64,000 nt of DNA from JAOUEA01 sp963825685. Its GTDB lineage: Bacteria; Actinomycetota; UBA4738; HRBIN12. Position numbers and translations under genes: made by a program. Of this stretch, positions 42,585-51,522 are shown in pieces (within the stretch, counting starts at the first letter, position 1; the number at the start of each line of letters is the position of its first letter). The notes below the pieces were generated by a model. That model was not told the origin of the DNA, made no database searches, and saw only the letters and a list, made by a program, of their open reading frames with translations. The stretch is taken from positions 1 to 64,000 of the forward strand of contig CAWGUD010000020.1 of the NCBI GenBank assembly GCA_963825685.1. The letters are read 5' to 3'.

Positions 42585-43223
42585 CTAGACCGGCGCCGGA
42601 GCGGGGGTCGGGATCAGGTACACGACCGTGAAGATGACGATCCACACGATGTCGACGAAGTGCCAGTACAGGCCCACCATCTCGACCGGGAACGCGGCGT
42701 CGTCGGGCAGGCGGTCGGCGCGCCGAGAACCCGACGAGCGAGAGCAGCATCAGGATGCCGACCGTCACGTGCACACCGTGGAAGCCCGTGAGCACGTAGA
42801 AGGTCGTGCCGAACAGGTTCGTCGAGATCGACAGGCCCTCGTCGTAGAACGCCGTGAACTCGTAGACCTGACCCGCCACGAACGTGAGGCCGAGCAGGGC
42901 GGTGGTCAGCAGCCAGAGCCGCATGCGCGAGACATCACGCTTCTGGGCCGCCGCGAGCGCCAGGACCATCGTCAGCGACGAGGCCAACAGCACGAACGAC
43001 GACACCGACGTATAGGGGATGTCGAAGACGTCTTCCGGGTAGGGCCCGACGTCGCTGGCCCCCCGATACAGCACGTAGGTGCTGATCAACGCGCCGAACA
43101 GCATGCATTCGGAGGCGAGGAACACCCACATCGCGAGCTTCGTGCTCGGCAATCCGGTCGAGGTCGCGTGCTCGTCGTGCGTCGGGGCCGTGTCGGCGGC
43201 GGGGTGATCGCGAGGTCGGCCAC
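42585..43223 (-). CDS. ctaE: Cytochrome c oxidase subunit III, two compensating frameshifts
   Basis: About 212 residues. The core is clear: KLAMWVFLASECMLFGALIS, GTTFYVLTGFHGVHVTVG and, after correction, HFVDIVWIVIFTVVYL at the end. From GTG 43223 the sequence VADLAITP is in a different frame from the core; a missing G near 43200 joins them. A second break, an extra base near 42720, leads to the true C-terminus at TAG 42585. With both corrections the total is exactly in frame. It supports oxygen delivery and stability of subunit I. Confidence 0.88.
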
Positions 43224-43226
43224 CGT

Positions 43227-45104
43227 CTACTCCTCCGCCACCGAGGGCTCGAGCGCCCACCCGTAGAAGCCCACCAACGCGATGAGGGCGCCGAGCCCGA
43301 ACAGCCACCACGAGTAGAGCACGCCGTAGCCGATGATCGGCAGTCCGATGCTGGAGACGATCGGCCAGTACGAGGGGCTCGGCAGGTGGATGGCATGGCC
43401 GCCCTCGTGCGGATCGTCGTGGGCGTCGGAGGCGCCCGCCTGCGCCGGCACGAGCCGGCCGGTGCGCTCGTCCTCCACGTACTTGCGATGCCAGAACTCG
43501 TCGAGCGAGTGCACGGTCGGGATCTCGTCGAAGTTGTGCACGGGCGGCGGGCTGGACGTCATCCACTCGAGCGTGCGGGCATCCCACGGGTCCTCGACGA
43601 CCTCGGCCCGGGGCTTCAGCTGCGTCCGGATCACGTTCACGATGAACGTCAGCACCGCCAAGGCGATCAGGAACGCTCCCACCGTGGAGACCTGGTTCCA
43701 GAACGTGAGACCGAGGGTCTCCGGATACGTGTACTCGCGCCGGATCATGCCCTGCAGCCCGAGGATGTGCATCGGTCCGAACGCCAGGTTGAAGCCGACG
43801 ATGAGGAGCCAGAACTGCACCTTGCCGGCCGCCTCGCCGAGCCGGCGCCCGAACGCCTTCGGCCACCAGTAGTAGAAGCCCGAGAAGATGCCGAAGATCG
43901 CGCCGCCGAACAGCACGTAGTGGAAGTGGGCGACGATGTAGTAGGTGTCGGTCTGCTGGTAGTCGCTCGGCACGATCGCGTGCGTCACGCCCGACAGCCC
44001 GCCGATCACGAACATCGCCACGCCGCCGACCGTGTAGAGCATCGCCGAGGTGAACCGGATGTCACCGCCGTACATCGTGCCCATCCAGTTGAAGATCTTG
44101 ATGCCGGTCGGCACGGCGATGATCGCCGTCGAGACGCCGAACGCCGTGTTGGCGACCGGCCCGAGGCCGGCCGCGAACATGTGGTGGGCCCACACGCCGA
44201 ACCCGATGAAGCCGATCGCGATGCCGGAGAAGACGACGAACTGGTAGCCGAAGAGCGGCTTGCGGCTGAACACCGGCAGGACCTCGCTGAAGATGCCGAA
44301 CGCCGGCAGGATCAGGATGTAGACCTCCGGGTGTCCGAACAGCCAGAACAGATGCTGCCACAGGATCGGGTCTCCCCCGCGGGTCGGATCGAAGAACGCG
44401 GTATCCCACCGGCGATCGAACAGCAGCTGGAACAGCGCGATCGTGATGATCGGCAACGAGAAGACGAGCAGGAACTGCACGACCAGACCCATCCACACGA
44501 ACACCGGCATGCGGAACAAGGTCATGCCGGGCGCGCGCATGTTGATCACCGTGACCGCGAGGTTCACCGCGCCGGTGGTCGACGCGACGCCGGTGATCAA
44601 CAGGCCGAGCGCGTAGAACGTCATGCCGATCGACGGGTCGGTCGTGGAGTTCGGCGCGTACCCGAACCAGCCGCCGTTCGGCGCGCCGCCCAGGAAGAAG
44701 CTCGAGTAGAGGAAGATCCCGCCGAACAGGAAGGCCCAGAAGCTGTACGCGTTGATGCGCGGGAAGGCCACGTCGCGCGCGCCGATCATCAGCGGGATGA
44801 GGTAGTTGAACAGCGCCGACGACATCGGCATCACGAACAGGAAGATCATCGTGAGGCCGTGCATCGTGAAGATCTGGTTGTACTCGTCGGCGTTCAGCAG
44901 GGTGCTGTCGGGCTGTGCCAGCTGCGCCCTGATCAGCAGGGCCTCGAGGCCCCCGATGATGAAGAAGAAGAACGCGACGACCCCGTACATGATGCCGATC
45001 TTCTTGTGGTCCACCGTGGTGAACCAGCTCCAGAAGCCCGTGATCTCCGTGGGCCGACGCAGCAGCCCCCGGCCACCCGCCGCCGGAACGCTCACGCTCG
45101 CCAT
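43227..45104 (-). CDS. ctaD: Cytochrome c oxidase subunit I (caa3, A1 type)
   Basis: A 625-residue heme-copper oxidase with heme a and heme a3-CuB. Seen: TMHGLTMIFLFVMPMSSALF (heme a ligand His), FWLFGHPEVYILILPAFG with the K-channel glutamate and CuB histidine (A1 type), WAHHMFAAGL, and HFHYVLFGGAIF. After the 12-helix core a linker (DPWDARTLEW) leads to two extra C-terminal helices, as in other actinobacterial and Bacillus-type CtaD. It is the catalytic subunit reducing oxygen to water. Frame intact. Confidence 0.97.
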   Translation of the reverse strand: MASVSVPAAGGRGLLRRPTEITGFWSWFTTVDHKKIGIMYGVVAFFFFIIGGLEALLIRAQLAQPDSTLLNADEYNQIFTMHGLTMIFLFVMPMSSALFNYLIPLMIGARDVAFPRINAYSFWAFLFGGIFLYSSFFLGGAPNGGWFGYAPNSTTDPSIGMTFYALGLLITGVASTTGAVNLAVTVINMRAPGMTLFRMPVFVWMGLVVQFLLVFSLPIITIALFQLLFDRRWDTAFFDPTRGGDPILWQHLFWLFGHPEVYILILPAFGIFSEVLPVFSRKPLFGYQFVVFSGIAIGFIGFGVWAHHMFAAGLGPVANTAFGVSTAIIAVPTGIKIFNWMGTMYGGDIRFTSAMLYTVGGVAMFVIGGLSGVTHAIVPSDYQQTDTYYIVAHFHYVLFGGAIFGIFSGFYYWWPKAFGRRLGEAAGKVQFWLLIVGFNLAFGPMHILGLQGMIRREYTYPETLGLTFWNQVSTVGAFLIALAVLTFIVNVIRTQLKPRAEVVEDPWDARTLEWMTSSPPPVHNFDEIPTVHSLDEFWHRKYVEDERTGRLVPAQAGASDAHDDPHEGGHAIHLPSPSYWPIVSSIGLPIIGYGVLYSWWLFGLGALIALVGFYGWALEPSVAEE

Positions 45105-45123
45105 GGCTGGGTGATCGCCTCCA

Positions 45124-46233
45124 TCACGTCAGGCTGTAGAGGTAGGCGACGAGGGCATCGATCTCCTCGTCGGTGAGTTGGTAGTCGGGCATCTTCGACC
45201 CGAGCTTCTCCGCGTCGGGGTTCGCGAGCCACGCCGCCAGCGCTTCGCGGTCCTCGGTCGACCAGTTGCAGCCGGCGAAGCACGTGTGCGTGGGGTCGGC
45301 GAAGTGCGACAGGTTCGGCGCCGCGGCGCCGCCCGCGTCACCCACGGCGTGACACGCCGTACACGCCCCCCGTCCGTCGCTCAACGGGTTGAGGAACAGC
45401 TCCTCGCCCTGCTTGGCGAGCGGGTCGGTGGGGGTCGGCGCCAGGGTCTGCTGGTTCTCGACCCACGCCTCCCAGTCCGCCGGATCGAGCGCCACGACCT
45501 CGAGCTTCATCCGTCCGTGCTGCAACCCGCAGAACTCGGCGCACTGCCCGGTGTACGTGCCGGCCACATCGACGCTGAACTGGATGTGGTTCGTGCGGTT
45601 CGGCACGACGTCCTGCTTGCCGAAGAGCTGGGGCACCCAGAACGAGTGGATCACCTGGAAGTCAGGGTTCCCGTTCGCGTCCTTGGCGCCGCCGCCCATC
45701 GCCTCGAGCGAGAGATAGACGTCGCGGCCGGTGGGCACCACCATCGTGTCGGCGATCGTGATCGGGCGATCCCAGTCGGTGACCATGTCCTCGTCGGGGT
45801 AGGAGAACCCCCACCACCACTGGTACCCCTCGACCGTGATGTTGAGCGCACCGTCTTCCGGCGGGCGAGCCAGCTCCCAGATCAGCGAGACCGTCGGCAC
45901 CATGACCACGGCGAGCACGACGGCGGGCGCGATCGTCCAGCCGATCTCGAGCCGCGTGTTGCCGTGCGTCTGCCGCGGCATGACGTCGCGGCCCTTGCGG
46001 TGACGGAAGCGGATCGCGATGTAGAGGATGCCGCCCTGCACGATCACGAAGACGCCGACGGCGACCCAGAACACGGGAACGAACAGCGCCTTCTGTTGCT
46101 TCGCGACGTCGCCGACGGGCTGCAGGGTGTCCTGGCCGGCGTTCGGAGCGCACGCCGCGAGCAGCAGTCCCGCGGCGACGATGCCGAGGGTCCACAGCGC
46201 CTTCTTCCGCACGATCAGTCTCGCTCCTCGCAT
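45124..46233 (-). CDS. ctaC: Cytochrome c oxidase subunit II with fused cytochrome c (caa3)
   Basis: A 369-residue lipoprotein-type subunit (LLLAACAP lipobox), two membrane helices, a CuA domain with GYQWWWGFSYPDED and CAEFCGLQHGRM, and a C-terminal cytochrome c domain with CTACHAVG and a distal methionine in KMPDYQL. The fused cytochrome makes this a caa3-type enzyme. ATG 46233 is the first start; a GTG at 46212 with GAGGAG upstream gives the same signal peptide. Upstream lies a gene-free gap of about 90 bases, the likely oxidase promoter region. Confidence 0.95.
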   Translation of the reverse strand: MRGARLIVRKKALWTLGIVAAGLLLAACAPNAGQDTLQPVGDVAKQQKALFVPVFWVAVGVFVIVQGGILYIAIRFRHRKGRDVMPRQTHGNTRLEIGWTIAPAVVLAVVMVPTVSLIWELARPPEDGALNITVEGYQWWWGFSYPDEDMVTDWDRPITIADTMVVPTGRDVYLSLEAMGGGAKDANGNPDFQVIHSFWVPQLFGKQDVVPNRTNHIQFSVDVAGTYTGQCAEFCGLQHGRMKLEVVALDPADWEAWVENQQTLAPTPTDPLAKQGEELFLNPLSDGRGACTACHAVGDAGGAAAPNLSHFADPTHTCFAGCNWSTEDREALAAWLANPDAEKLGSKMPDYQLTDEEIDALVAYLYSLT

Positions 46234-46320
46234 ACCGTCGCGGTCGGATGCCGGCCCACCCCCGACCGGAACGCGCGAACTGTATCACCCACGCCTACGC
46301 AACCAGACGCCGTGGGTGCA

Positions 46321-47280
46321 TCACTTCGCATAGCTGTGGAGGCCGACGATCCAGAGGTTCACGGCGTAGTACGTGATCAACAACGAGACGAAGCCGACGA
46401 GCGCGATCACGGCGGCACGGCGGCCCTTCCAGCCGCTCGTGGCCCGAGCGTGCAGGTACCCGGCGAAGATCACCCAGGTGATGAACGACCACGTCTCCTT
46501 GGGGTCCCAGCCCCAGTACCGACCCCACGCCTCCTGGGCCCAGATCGCGCCGGCGATCACGGCGAACGTCCAGATCGGGAACGCGACCGCGATGATGCGG
46601 TAGGCGAGCCGGTCGAGCCCGGCGGCCGACGGCACGAGCCGGCGCGTCGCCGGCCTGGTCTCGGCGTCCTCGGCCGAGTCCGGCACGAGATCGGCCGGCA
46701 CGTCGGGGTCGTCGAGGTCGATCGCGCCACCCATGATCGGCGGCGGGGTCTTCGCGCTCATCGACTCGAGCCGCCTGCGCTCGCTGCGGTCGACCACGAG
46801 GTAGGCGATCGTCGCGATGCCGCCGAGCGCGAAGAGCGACGAGCCCCAGATCGCGGCCTGCACGTGGATCTTGATCCAGTACGAGTTGAGCGCCGGCACG
46901 AGCGGTCCGGGACCCACGTAGAGGAACGACACCGCCACCGCCATCGTGAGCACGCTGAACATCAGGGCGAACCCGGTCAGCGATCGCACCTTGTACACGC
47001 CCTCCACGACGACCAGGGCTCCCACCACGACGAGCAGGGCGAGCAGCGACGAGTACTCGTACATGTTGCCCCACGGCACCCGGTCGGCCGCGAGTCCCCT
47101 CGCGACGATCGAGACGAGGTTGGCCGCGACGCCCACGACCGCCACCGCCCGCGAGACCTGCCAGATCGCGTCGCGCTTGAAGGCCAGGAAGACGAAGTAC
47201 CCGACCATCGCCGCGATGTAGGCGAAGAGGGCCACGTTGAACGCGTCGTTCGAGATGCGTGCCCACTGCAGGTCGGTCAC
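46321..47280 (-). CDS. ccsA: Cytochrome c biogenesis protein CcsA/ResC
   Basis: A 319-residue membrane protein with about eight helices. The tryptophan-rich heme-handling WWD region appears as WGRYWGWDPKETWSFITW, with flanking histidines in KIHVQAAIWGSS and YLHARATSGW. With ResB it moves heme across the membrane and joins it to apocytochromes c (system II). GTG 47280 overlaps the resB stop; the open frame upstream lies inside resB. Confidence 0.93.
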   Translation of the reverse strand: MTDLQWARISNDAFNVALFAYIAAMVGYFVFLAFKRDAIWQVSRAVAVVGVAANLVSIVARGLAADRVPWGNMYEYSSLLALLVVVGALVVVEGVYKVRSLTGFALMFSVLTMAVAVSFLYVGPGPLVPALNSYWIKIHVQAAIWGSSLFALGGIATIAYLVVDRSERRRLESMSAKTPPPIMGGAIDLDDPDVPADLVPDSAEDAETRPATRRLVPSAAGLDRLAYRIIAVAFPIWTFAVIAGAIWAQEAWGRYWGWDPKETWSFITWVIFAGYLHARATSGWKGRRAAVIALVGFVSLLITYYAVNLWIVGLHSYAK

Positions 47281-48914
47281 GGCGTCTGCACCCTCTCTCG
47301 ATCCTCCGGCTCTCGATCCTCCGGCTCTCGATCCTCCCGCGCCGGCGCCGAGTCGCCGCCGGCCGCCGAGGCGAGGGCGTCGACCAGGCGGGCGAACTCC
47401 TCCTCGAACTGGGGCTTGCGCTGCAGCGCGAACCCGCCGACGCGCATCGTCGACCCGTCGCCGTCGGGATCGGCGCGCACCCAGACCTTGCGCCGGGAGC
47501 CGTACAACGCGGGCAGCAGTCCCACGAGGATGAGGATAGCGGCGGCCAGCACGAGGGGCACCCCGGGGTCGCGCGCCACCTGGAACACCGAGTACTGCCG
47601 GAGCTCGGGGAACGAGATCGTGGAGCCCGATCCTTCCTCGCCCTCGGCCAGGGCCGCGCCGTCGGCGAGGTCGGCGGTGCGCTCGGCGCCGACGATGCCC
47701 GACGAGACCTCGTCGAGCACCGTCGAGTCGAGGCGGTTCGTCGCGAGGTCGCCGAGCACGCCTTCCCACAGTGTGAAGCGGATGATCGGGTCGAACTCCA
47801 CCAGCATCGCCTGCGGCACCGCTCCCGGCTCGAGCAGCGCCGCGAACGCGCGGCTGTCGGGCCACAGCTCGAGCTCGATCGCGCGGTCGAGGCCCCCGGC
47901 GCCCGCGCCGGGGAGCTTGACCACGCCGCGCCACGGCATCGCGAACTCGACGACCCCCTCGGGCGCGGGGTCGCGATCCATCACCACGGGGCCCGACGAG
48001 ACGACCTCGCCGTCGACCGTGACCTCCACCACGGGCGCCCACCCGAAGCTCGACTGGTAGATCCAGAGCCCCTCGACCCTGGCCGGGTGGTTCACCCTGA
48101 TCGACTCCTCGCGCAGCACCGAGCCGTCGGGCTCGAGCACGTCGACGTCGGAGACGAAGTCCATCGGCTGGCCCGTGTTCGCGAAGTCGCTCCGGAAGTC
48201 CTTCAGGTGCAGACCGATGCCCGTGAAGTCGTCGAAGAAGCGCCCGGCACGGATCGTGCCGTCGTAGTTCGCCTCGGCGTCGACCCACGTCTGGCCCTCG
48301 ACCACGGCGATCAGCCCGCTGAATCCGGTGCCCTTGCCGTAGATCACGCCGGCCAGCAGCAGGATGAACGCCCAGTGGAACGCGAGGCTCCCGACCTCCC
48401 GGGCGAGGCCCTTCTCGGCCGCGAGCGCCGGGCGATCCGGGTCACGCGCGACGCGGAACCGGCGCCGGCGCAGCGTGCGGCGCGCCACCTCGATCGCCGC
48501 GTCGGGACCGGCGGCGACCGACACCTCCGCGTACTGCGGGAACGCGTCGATCTCGCGGGCCTGCATCGGCGGCGTGCGCAGGTTCCGCCAGAGCGCCCTC
48601 GTCCTCGGCACGAGGCAGGCGACGAGCGAGACGAACAGCAGGGTCACGAGCAGCACGAACCACCACGACCCGAAGACGTCGAACAGTCCCGCGCGGTCGA
48701 AGAACGAGCCCCAGAACGGGTGGTCGACCCGGTACTGCAGCACCCGCTCGGGGGTGTTCGGCCATTGGGGAAGCAGCGACCCGGCGACCGAGGCCAGGGC
48801 GATCATCAGCAGCAGGATCAGCGCCGTGCGCATCGAGCGCAGGGTCCGCCAGACGATGGCGACGGACTGGCGCAGCGTGAGGGACTGGGAAGAGGACATG
48901 GGACCGGGGGCCAT
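47277..48914 (-). CDS. resB: Cytochrome c biogenesis protein ResB
   Basis: A 545-residue protein with three N-terminal helices, a large outside domain and one C-terminal helix. LASVAGSLLPQWPNTPERV and FHWAFILLLAGVIYGKG are recognisable. The last residues are an acidic/arginine repeat (REPEDREPED) produced by a 15-base tandem repeat at 47295-47340. Start is ATG 48914; a second ATG five codons later is possible. It works with CcsA. Confidence 0.92.
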   Translation of the reverse strand: MAPGPMSSSQSLTLRQSVAIVWRTLRSMRTALILLLMIALASVAGSLLPQWPNTPERVLQYRVDHPFWGSFFDRAGLFDVFGSWWFVLLVTLLFVSLVACLVPRTRALWRNLRTPPMQAREIDAFPQYAEVSVAAGPDAAIEVARRTLRRRRFRVARDPDRPALAAEKGLAREVGSLAFHWAFILLLAGVIYGKGTGFSGLIAVVEGQTWVDAEANYDGTIRAGRFFDDFTGIGLHLKDFRSDFANTGQPMDFVSDVDVLEPDGSVLREESIRVNHPARVEGLWIYQSSFGWAPVVEVTVDGEVVSSGPVVMDRDPAPEGVVEFAMPWRGVVKLPGAGAGGLDRAIELELWPDSRAFAALLEPGAVPQAMLVEFDPIIRFTLWEGVLGDLATNRLDSTVLDEVSSGIVGAERTADLADGAALAEGEEGSGSTISFPELRQYSVFQVARDPGVPLVLAAAILILVGLLPALYGSRRKVWVRADPDGDGSTMRVGGFALQRKPQFEEEFARLVDALASAAGGDSAPAREDREPEDREPEDRERVQTP

Positions 48915-48929
48915 CCTAGCCGCGCGCCC

Positions 48930-49670
48930 TCAGATGCCCAGGGTGAACCGCTCGGCGAGCGGGGCCACGATGCGCGTGAACTCGCCCGTGAACAGCAGCA
49001 CACCCACGACGATCATGAGCGACCCCGAGACGATCGCGATCGCGGTGTAGCGGCGCTTGACCCAGTCGAAGGCTCCCATGAACCTCGTCACCCCGAGCCC
49101 CACGAGCAGGAACGGCACCCCGAGCCCCGCCGAGTAGCTGACGAGCAGCAGCACCGCCCTCGCCGTGCTGCCGCTCGCCGCGATCGCGAGGATCGACCCG
49201 AGCACGGGACCGATGCAGGGGGTCCAGCCCGCAGCGAAGGCCATGCCGAGCGGCACCGCGCCGACGCTGCCCGGCCGAACGCGCGCGAGGAACGGCCGGC
49301 GCTCGGCGTAGAGCGCCATCGACCCCCGGCGCAGCGCGTACCCGATCATCAGCACCCCGAACGTGATCACGATCGCGCCGCCCACCCGCTGCCCGGTCGT
49401 GCCCTTGAACACCTTCACGAACGTCGAGGCGAACGCCCCGAGCAGCACGAACACGATCGTGAAGCCGAGGATGAACAGCAGCATCGGCGCCAGCGGCCTG
49501 CGATCGACGCCCGACTCCTCGCCCACGATCTGCTCCCCGGTGATGAACGACACGTAGCCGGGCAGCAGCGGCCACACGCAGGGACTGAGGCAGGAGACGA
49601 GCCCCGCGGCGAACGCCAAGGCGGGCGCCCACCACGAGGAGAGGCCGGTCTGCACGATGTCGGCGATCAC
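48930..49670 (-). CDS. ccdA: CcdA-type thiol-disulfide transport protein
   Basis: A 246-residue membrane protein with six helices. The two redox cysteines lie in VSCLSPCVWPLLPGYVSF and AAGWTPCIGPVLG. CcdA passes reducing power outwards for cytochrome c maturation, feeding ResA/TlpA-like thioredoxins such as the one at 39.4 kb. The GTG at 49670 has a GGAGGAG site. It is the first gene of the system II operon, read away from the bc genes from a shared region with a Rex operator. Confidence 0.93.
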   Translation of the reverse strand: MIADIVQTGLSSWWAPALAFAAGLVSCLSPCVWPLLPGYVSFITGEQIVGEESGVDRRPLAPMLLFILGFTIVFVLLGAFASTFVKVFKGTTGQRVGGAIVITFGVLMIGYALRRGSMALYAERRPFLARVRPGSVGAVPLGMAFAAGWTPCIGPVLGSILAIAASGSTARAVLLLVSYSAGLGVPFLLVGLGVTRFMGAFDWVKRRYTAIAIVSGSLMIVVGVLLFTGEFTRIVAPLAERFTLGI

Positions 49671-49715
49671 GGCTCCTCCGGACGACTGTCTTGCGTGGAC
49701 CGTGGACCTGCAGCG

Positions 49716-49791
49716 ATAGTAGCCGCGGAGCTTGTGAAACGATTCACGAGTGTCGGACGGTCGTCGGGCGCGCGCGACACATGTCTATAAT
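49716..49791. promoter_or_regulatory. Divergent promoter region with Rex operator between ccdA and the bc cluster
   Basis: The Rex site TTGTGAAACGATTCACGA (49732-49749) differs from the palindromic consensus by one base. Rightwards, a perfect TATAAT (49786-49791) lies 53 bases before the first bc-cluster ATG; its -35 is weak. Leftwards, TACTAT (49721-49716 on the minus strand) could serve ccdA. The operator lies between the two, so one Rex dimer could control both directions. Confidence 0.7.
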
Positions 49792-49843
49792 CGCCCCGCC
49801 TCAGGGAGACTCGCCCACAGAGACGCTAGGAACCCAGGAGCGT

Positions 49844-50260
49844 ATGAGCCAGGTCGAGAGCACGACGCCCACCCAGACCCGGAAGGAACGCGTCGAGGCG
49901 TTCCTGAAGGCGTTCGAGTGGTCGTGGACCACCGCCGTCGTCTTCTCACTGGGGCTGGTCTTCTTCCTGCTGATCTCGACGTCGGTGCTCCCGTCGTTCT
50001 GGCTCTACTTCTCCGAGCAGACGCTCGGCTGGCAGGGCCCGACCGACATCGAGGCCGCCCTGCAGGAGATCCCGACCTTGCTCCCGGGCGGCGAGCCCGC
50101 GGAGTACCAGGAGCTGCTGCTGCAGGTGCGCGACGCGATCGCGATGGGCCTCTCGACGGTGCCGATCATCCTCGTGCTCGTGGTCGCGTCGATCATGCAG
50201 AACTGGCGGCGCAAGCTCCGCGGCGCGTCCGACAGCCGTCCGACCGGCGGATACCGCTAG
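49844..50260 (+). CDS. Small membrane protein at the head of the bc cluster
   Basis: A 138-residue protein. ATG 49844 is used because the longer frame starts inside the promoter and CAGGAG lies just upstream. There are two helices (residues about 35-57 and 100-120) separated by an acidic loop, and a charged start. It belongs to no family I can name. It heads the cluster of ferredoxin, cytochrome b, Rieske and cytochrome c genes, so it is probably an accessory subunit of that complex. Confidence 0.75.
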   Translation: MSQVESTTPTQTRKERVEAFLKAFEWSWTTAVVFSLGLVFFLLISTSVLPSFWLYFSEQTLGWQGPTDIEAALQEIPTLLPGGEPAEYQELLLQVRDAIAMGLSTVPIILVLVVASIMQNWRRKLRGASDSRPTGGYR

Positions 50261-50272
50261 GAGCGCAGGCCG

Positions 50273-50671
50273 ATGCCCTACACGAAGACCGAGGTCGACA
50301 TCCACGAGGACTACACCGTGGAGGCCGTCGACCCCGCGTGGCTCGCCCACGGGGTCAAGTCCCCCAAGCACCTGATGCTCGACCCCGACAACTGCATCCT
50401 CTGCCGCGCATGCGAGGACGTCTGCCCGTGGAACTGCATCTACATGATGTCGCCGGGCATCGTCTCGGGCGCCGCCGAGCACGTCGTCGGCGACGAGGTG
50501 GACAACGCGACCGCGGTCTTCGTGGTCGACGACAACGCGTGCACGCGCTGCTCCGTCTGCGTCGACCGCTGCCCCACCGACACCCTGTACTATGCGCGAC
50601 TGCCCGAAGGCTCCAAGGGCGGACAGCGCACGATGGCCGAGGTGCCCGCGTCGCAGGCGGAAGCCGTATGA
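50273..50671 (+). CDS. 2x[4Fe-4S] ferredoxin-like subunit of the bc cluster
   Basis: A 132-residue protein with two [4Fe-4S] motifs, CILCRACEDVCPWNC and CTRCSVCVDRCPTDT, spaced by about 45 residues, longer than in simple ferredoxins. There is no membrane helix. It lies 13 bases after the preceding gene and its stop overlaps the possible ATG of the cytochrome b gene. It could bring electrons to or take them from the bc complex, a feature not part of ordinary bc1 enzymes. Confidence 0.85.
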   Translation: MPYTKTEVDIHEDYTVEAVDPAWLAHGVKSPKHLMLDPDNCILCRACEDVCPWNCIYMMSPGIVSGAAEHVVGDEVDNATAVFVVDDNACTRCSVCVDRCPTDTLYYARLPEGSKGGQRTMAEVPASQAEAV

Positions 50672-50733
50672 GAGCCCGCGGCCGAGGTTCTCGCGCTCAT
50701 GCAGCCGAAGGCGGTAGCGCGAAGGGAGAGAAC

Positions 50734-51504
50734 GTGAAGCTGAAGCCGCCGTCACCCGGCGACCTGGGTGATCGGATCAGGGAGACCGAGGTCTGGAAGT
50801 CGATCTTCCGGCCCGGCTCGATCTTCCGAAAGGGCTACAAGGACACGTCACGCGACCGCGCGCTCGCGACGATGAACAACGTGCTCTACCACCTGCACCC
50901 GGTGAAGGTGAAGCGGCACGGGCTGAAGCTGACGTACACGTTCTGCCTGGGCGGGCTGTCGTTCTTCCTGTTCATCCTGCTCACGATCACCGGCATCTTC
51001 CTGATGTTCTTCTACCGGCCGACCGCCGACATCGGGGGCGCGCAGGCGTTCGCCGACATGCAGAGCATCCGCACGTCGGTGTTCTTCGGCGACCTCGTGC
51101 GCAACCTGCACCGGTGGGGCGCCCACCTCATGGTCTTCAGCGTGACGCTGCACATGGCGCGCGTCTTCTACACCGGGTCGTACAAGCCGCCGCGCGAGTT
51201 CAACTGGGTCGTCGGCGTGATCCTGCTCTTCCTCACGCTGGGCCTGTCGTTCACGGGCTACCTGCTGCCGTGGGACCAGCTCGCGATCTGGGCGGTCACC
51301 GTGGGCACGTCGCTCGCCGGGTACTCGCCGTTCATCGCGAAGCAGGCGAACTTCCTGCTGCTCGGGGGCGTCGTGGTCGGGCCCGAGACCCTGCTGCGCT
51401 GGTACACGCTGCACGTGATCGGGCTGCCGTTCGTGTTGGTGCTCTTCCTCGCGGTGCACTTCTGGCGCATCCGCAAGGACGGCGGCATCTCGGGACCGCT
51501 CTAG
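50734..51504 (+). CDS. qcrB: Cytochrome b6-type N-terminal cytochrome b subunit
   Basis: A 256-residue protein with four main helices, the heme-b part of a split cytochrome b. Heme histidines: LHRWGAHLMVFSVTLHMARV (H-13-H) and WYTLHVIGLPFVLVLFLAVH (H-14-H). Fourteen residues in the second pair is typical of b6 rather than mitochondrial cytochrome b. GYLLPWDQLAIWAV is the quinol-site loop. GTG 50734 has GGGAGAG upstream; an ATG at 50669 overlapping the ferredoxin stop would add about 22 residues. Confidence 0.9.
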   Translation: MKLKPPSPGDLGDRIRETEVWKSIFRPGSIFRKGYKDTSRDRALATMNNVLYHLHPVKVKRHGLKLTYTFCLGGLSFFLFILLTITGIFLMFFYRPTADIGGAQAFADMQSIRTSVFFGDLVRNLHRWGAHLMVFSVTLHMARVFYTGSYKPPREFNWVVGVILLFLTLGLSFTGYLLPWDQLAIWAVTVGTSLAGYSPFIAKQANFLLLGGVVVGPETLLRWYTLHVIGLPFVLVLFLAVHFWRIRKDGGISGPL

Positions 51505-51522
51505 AGGGATCCAGGGGAGGAC

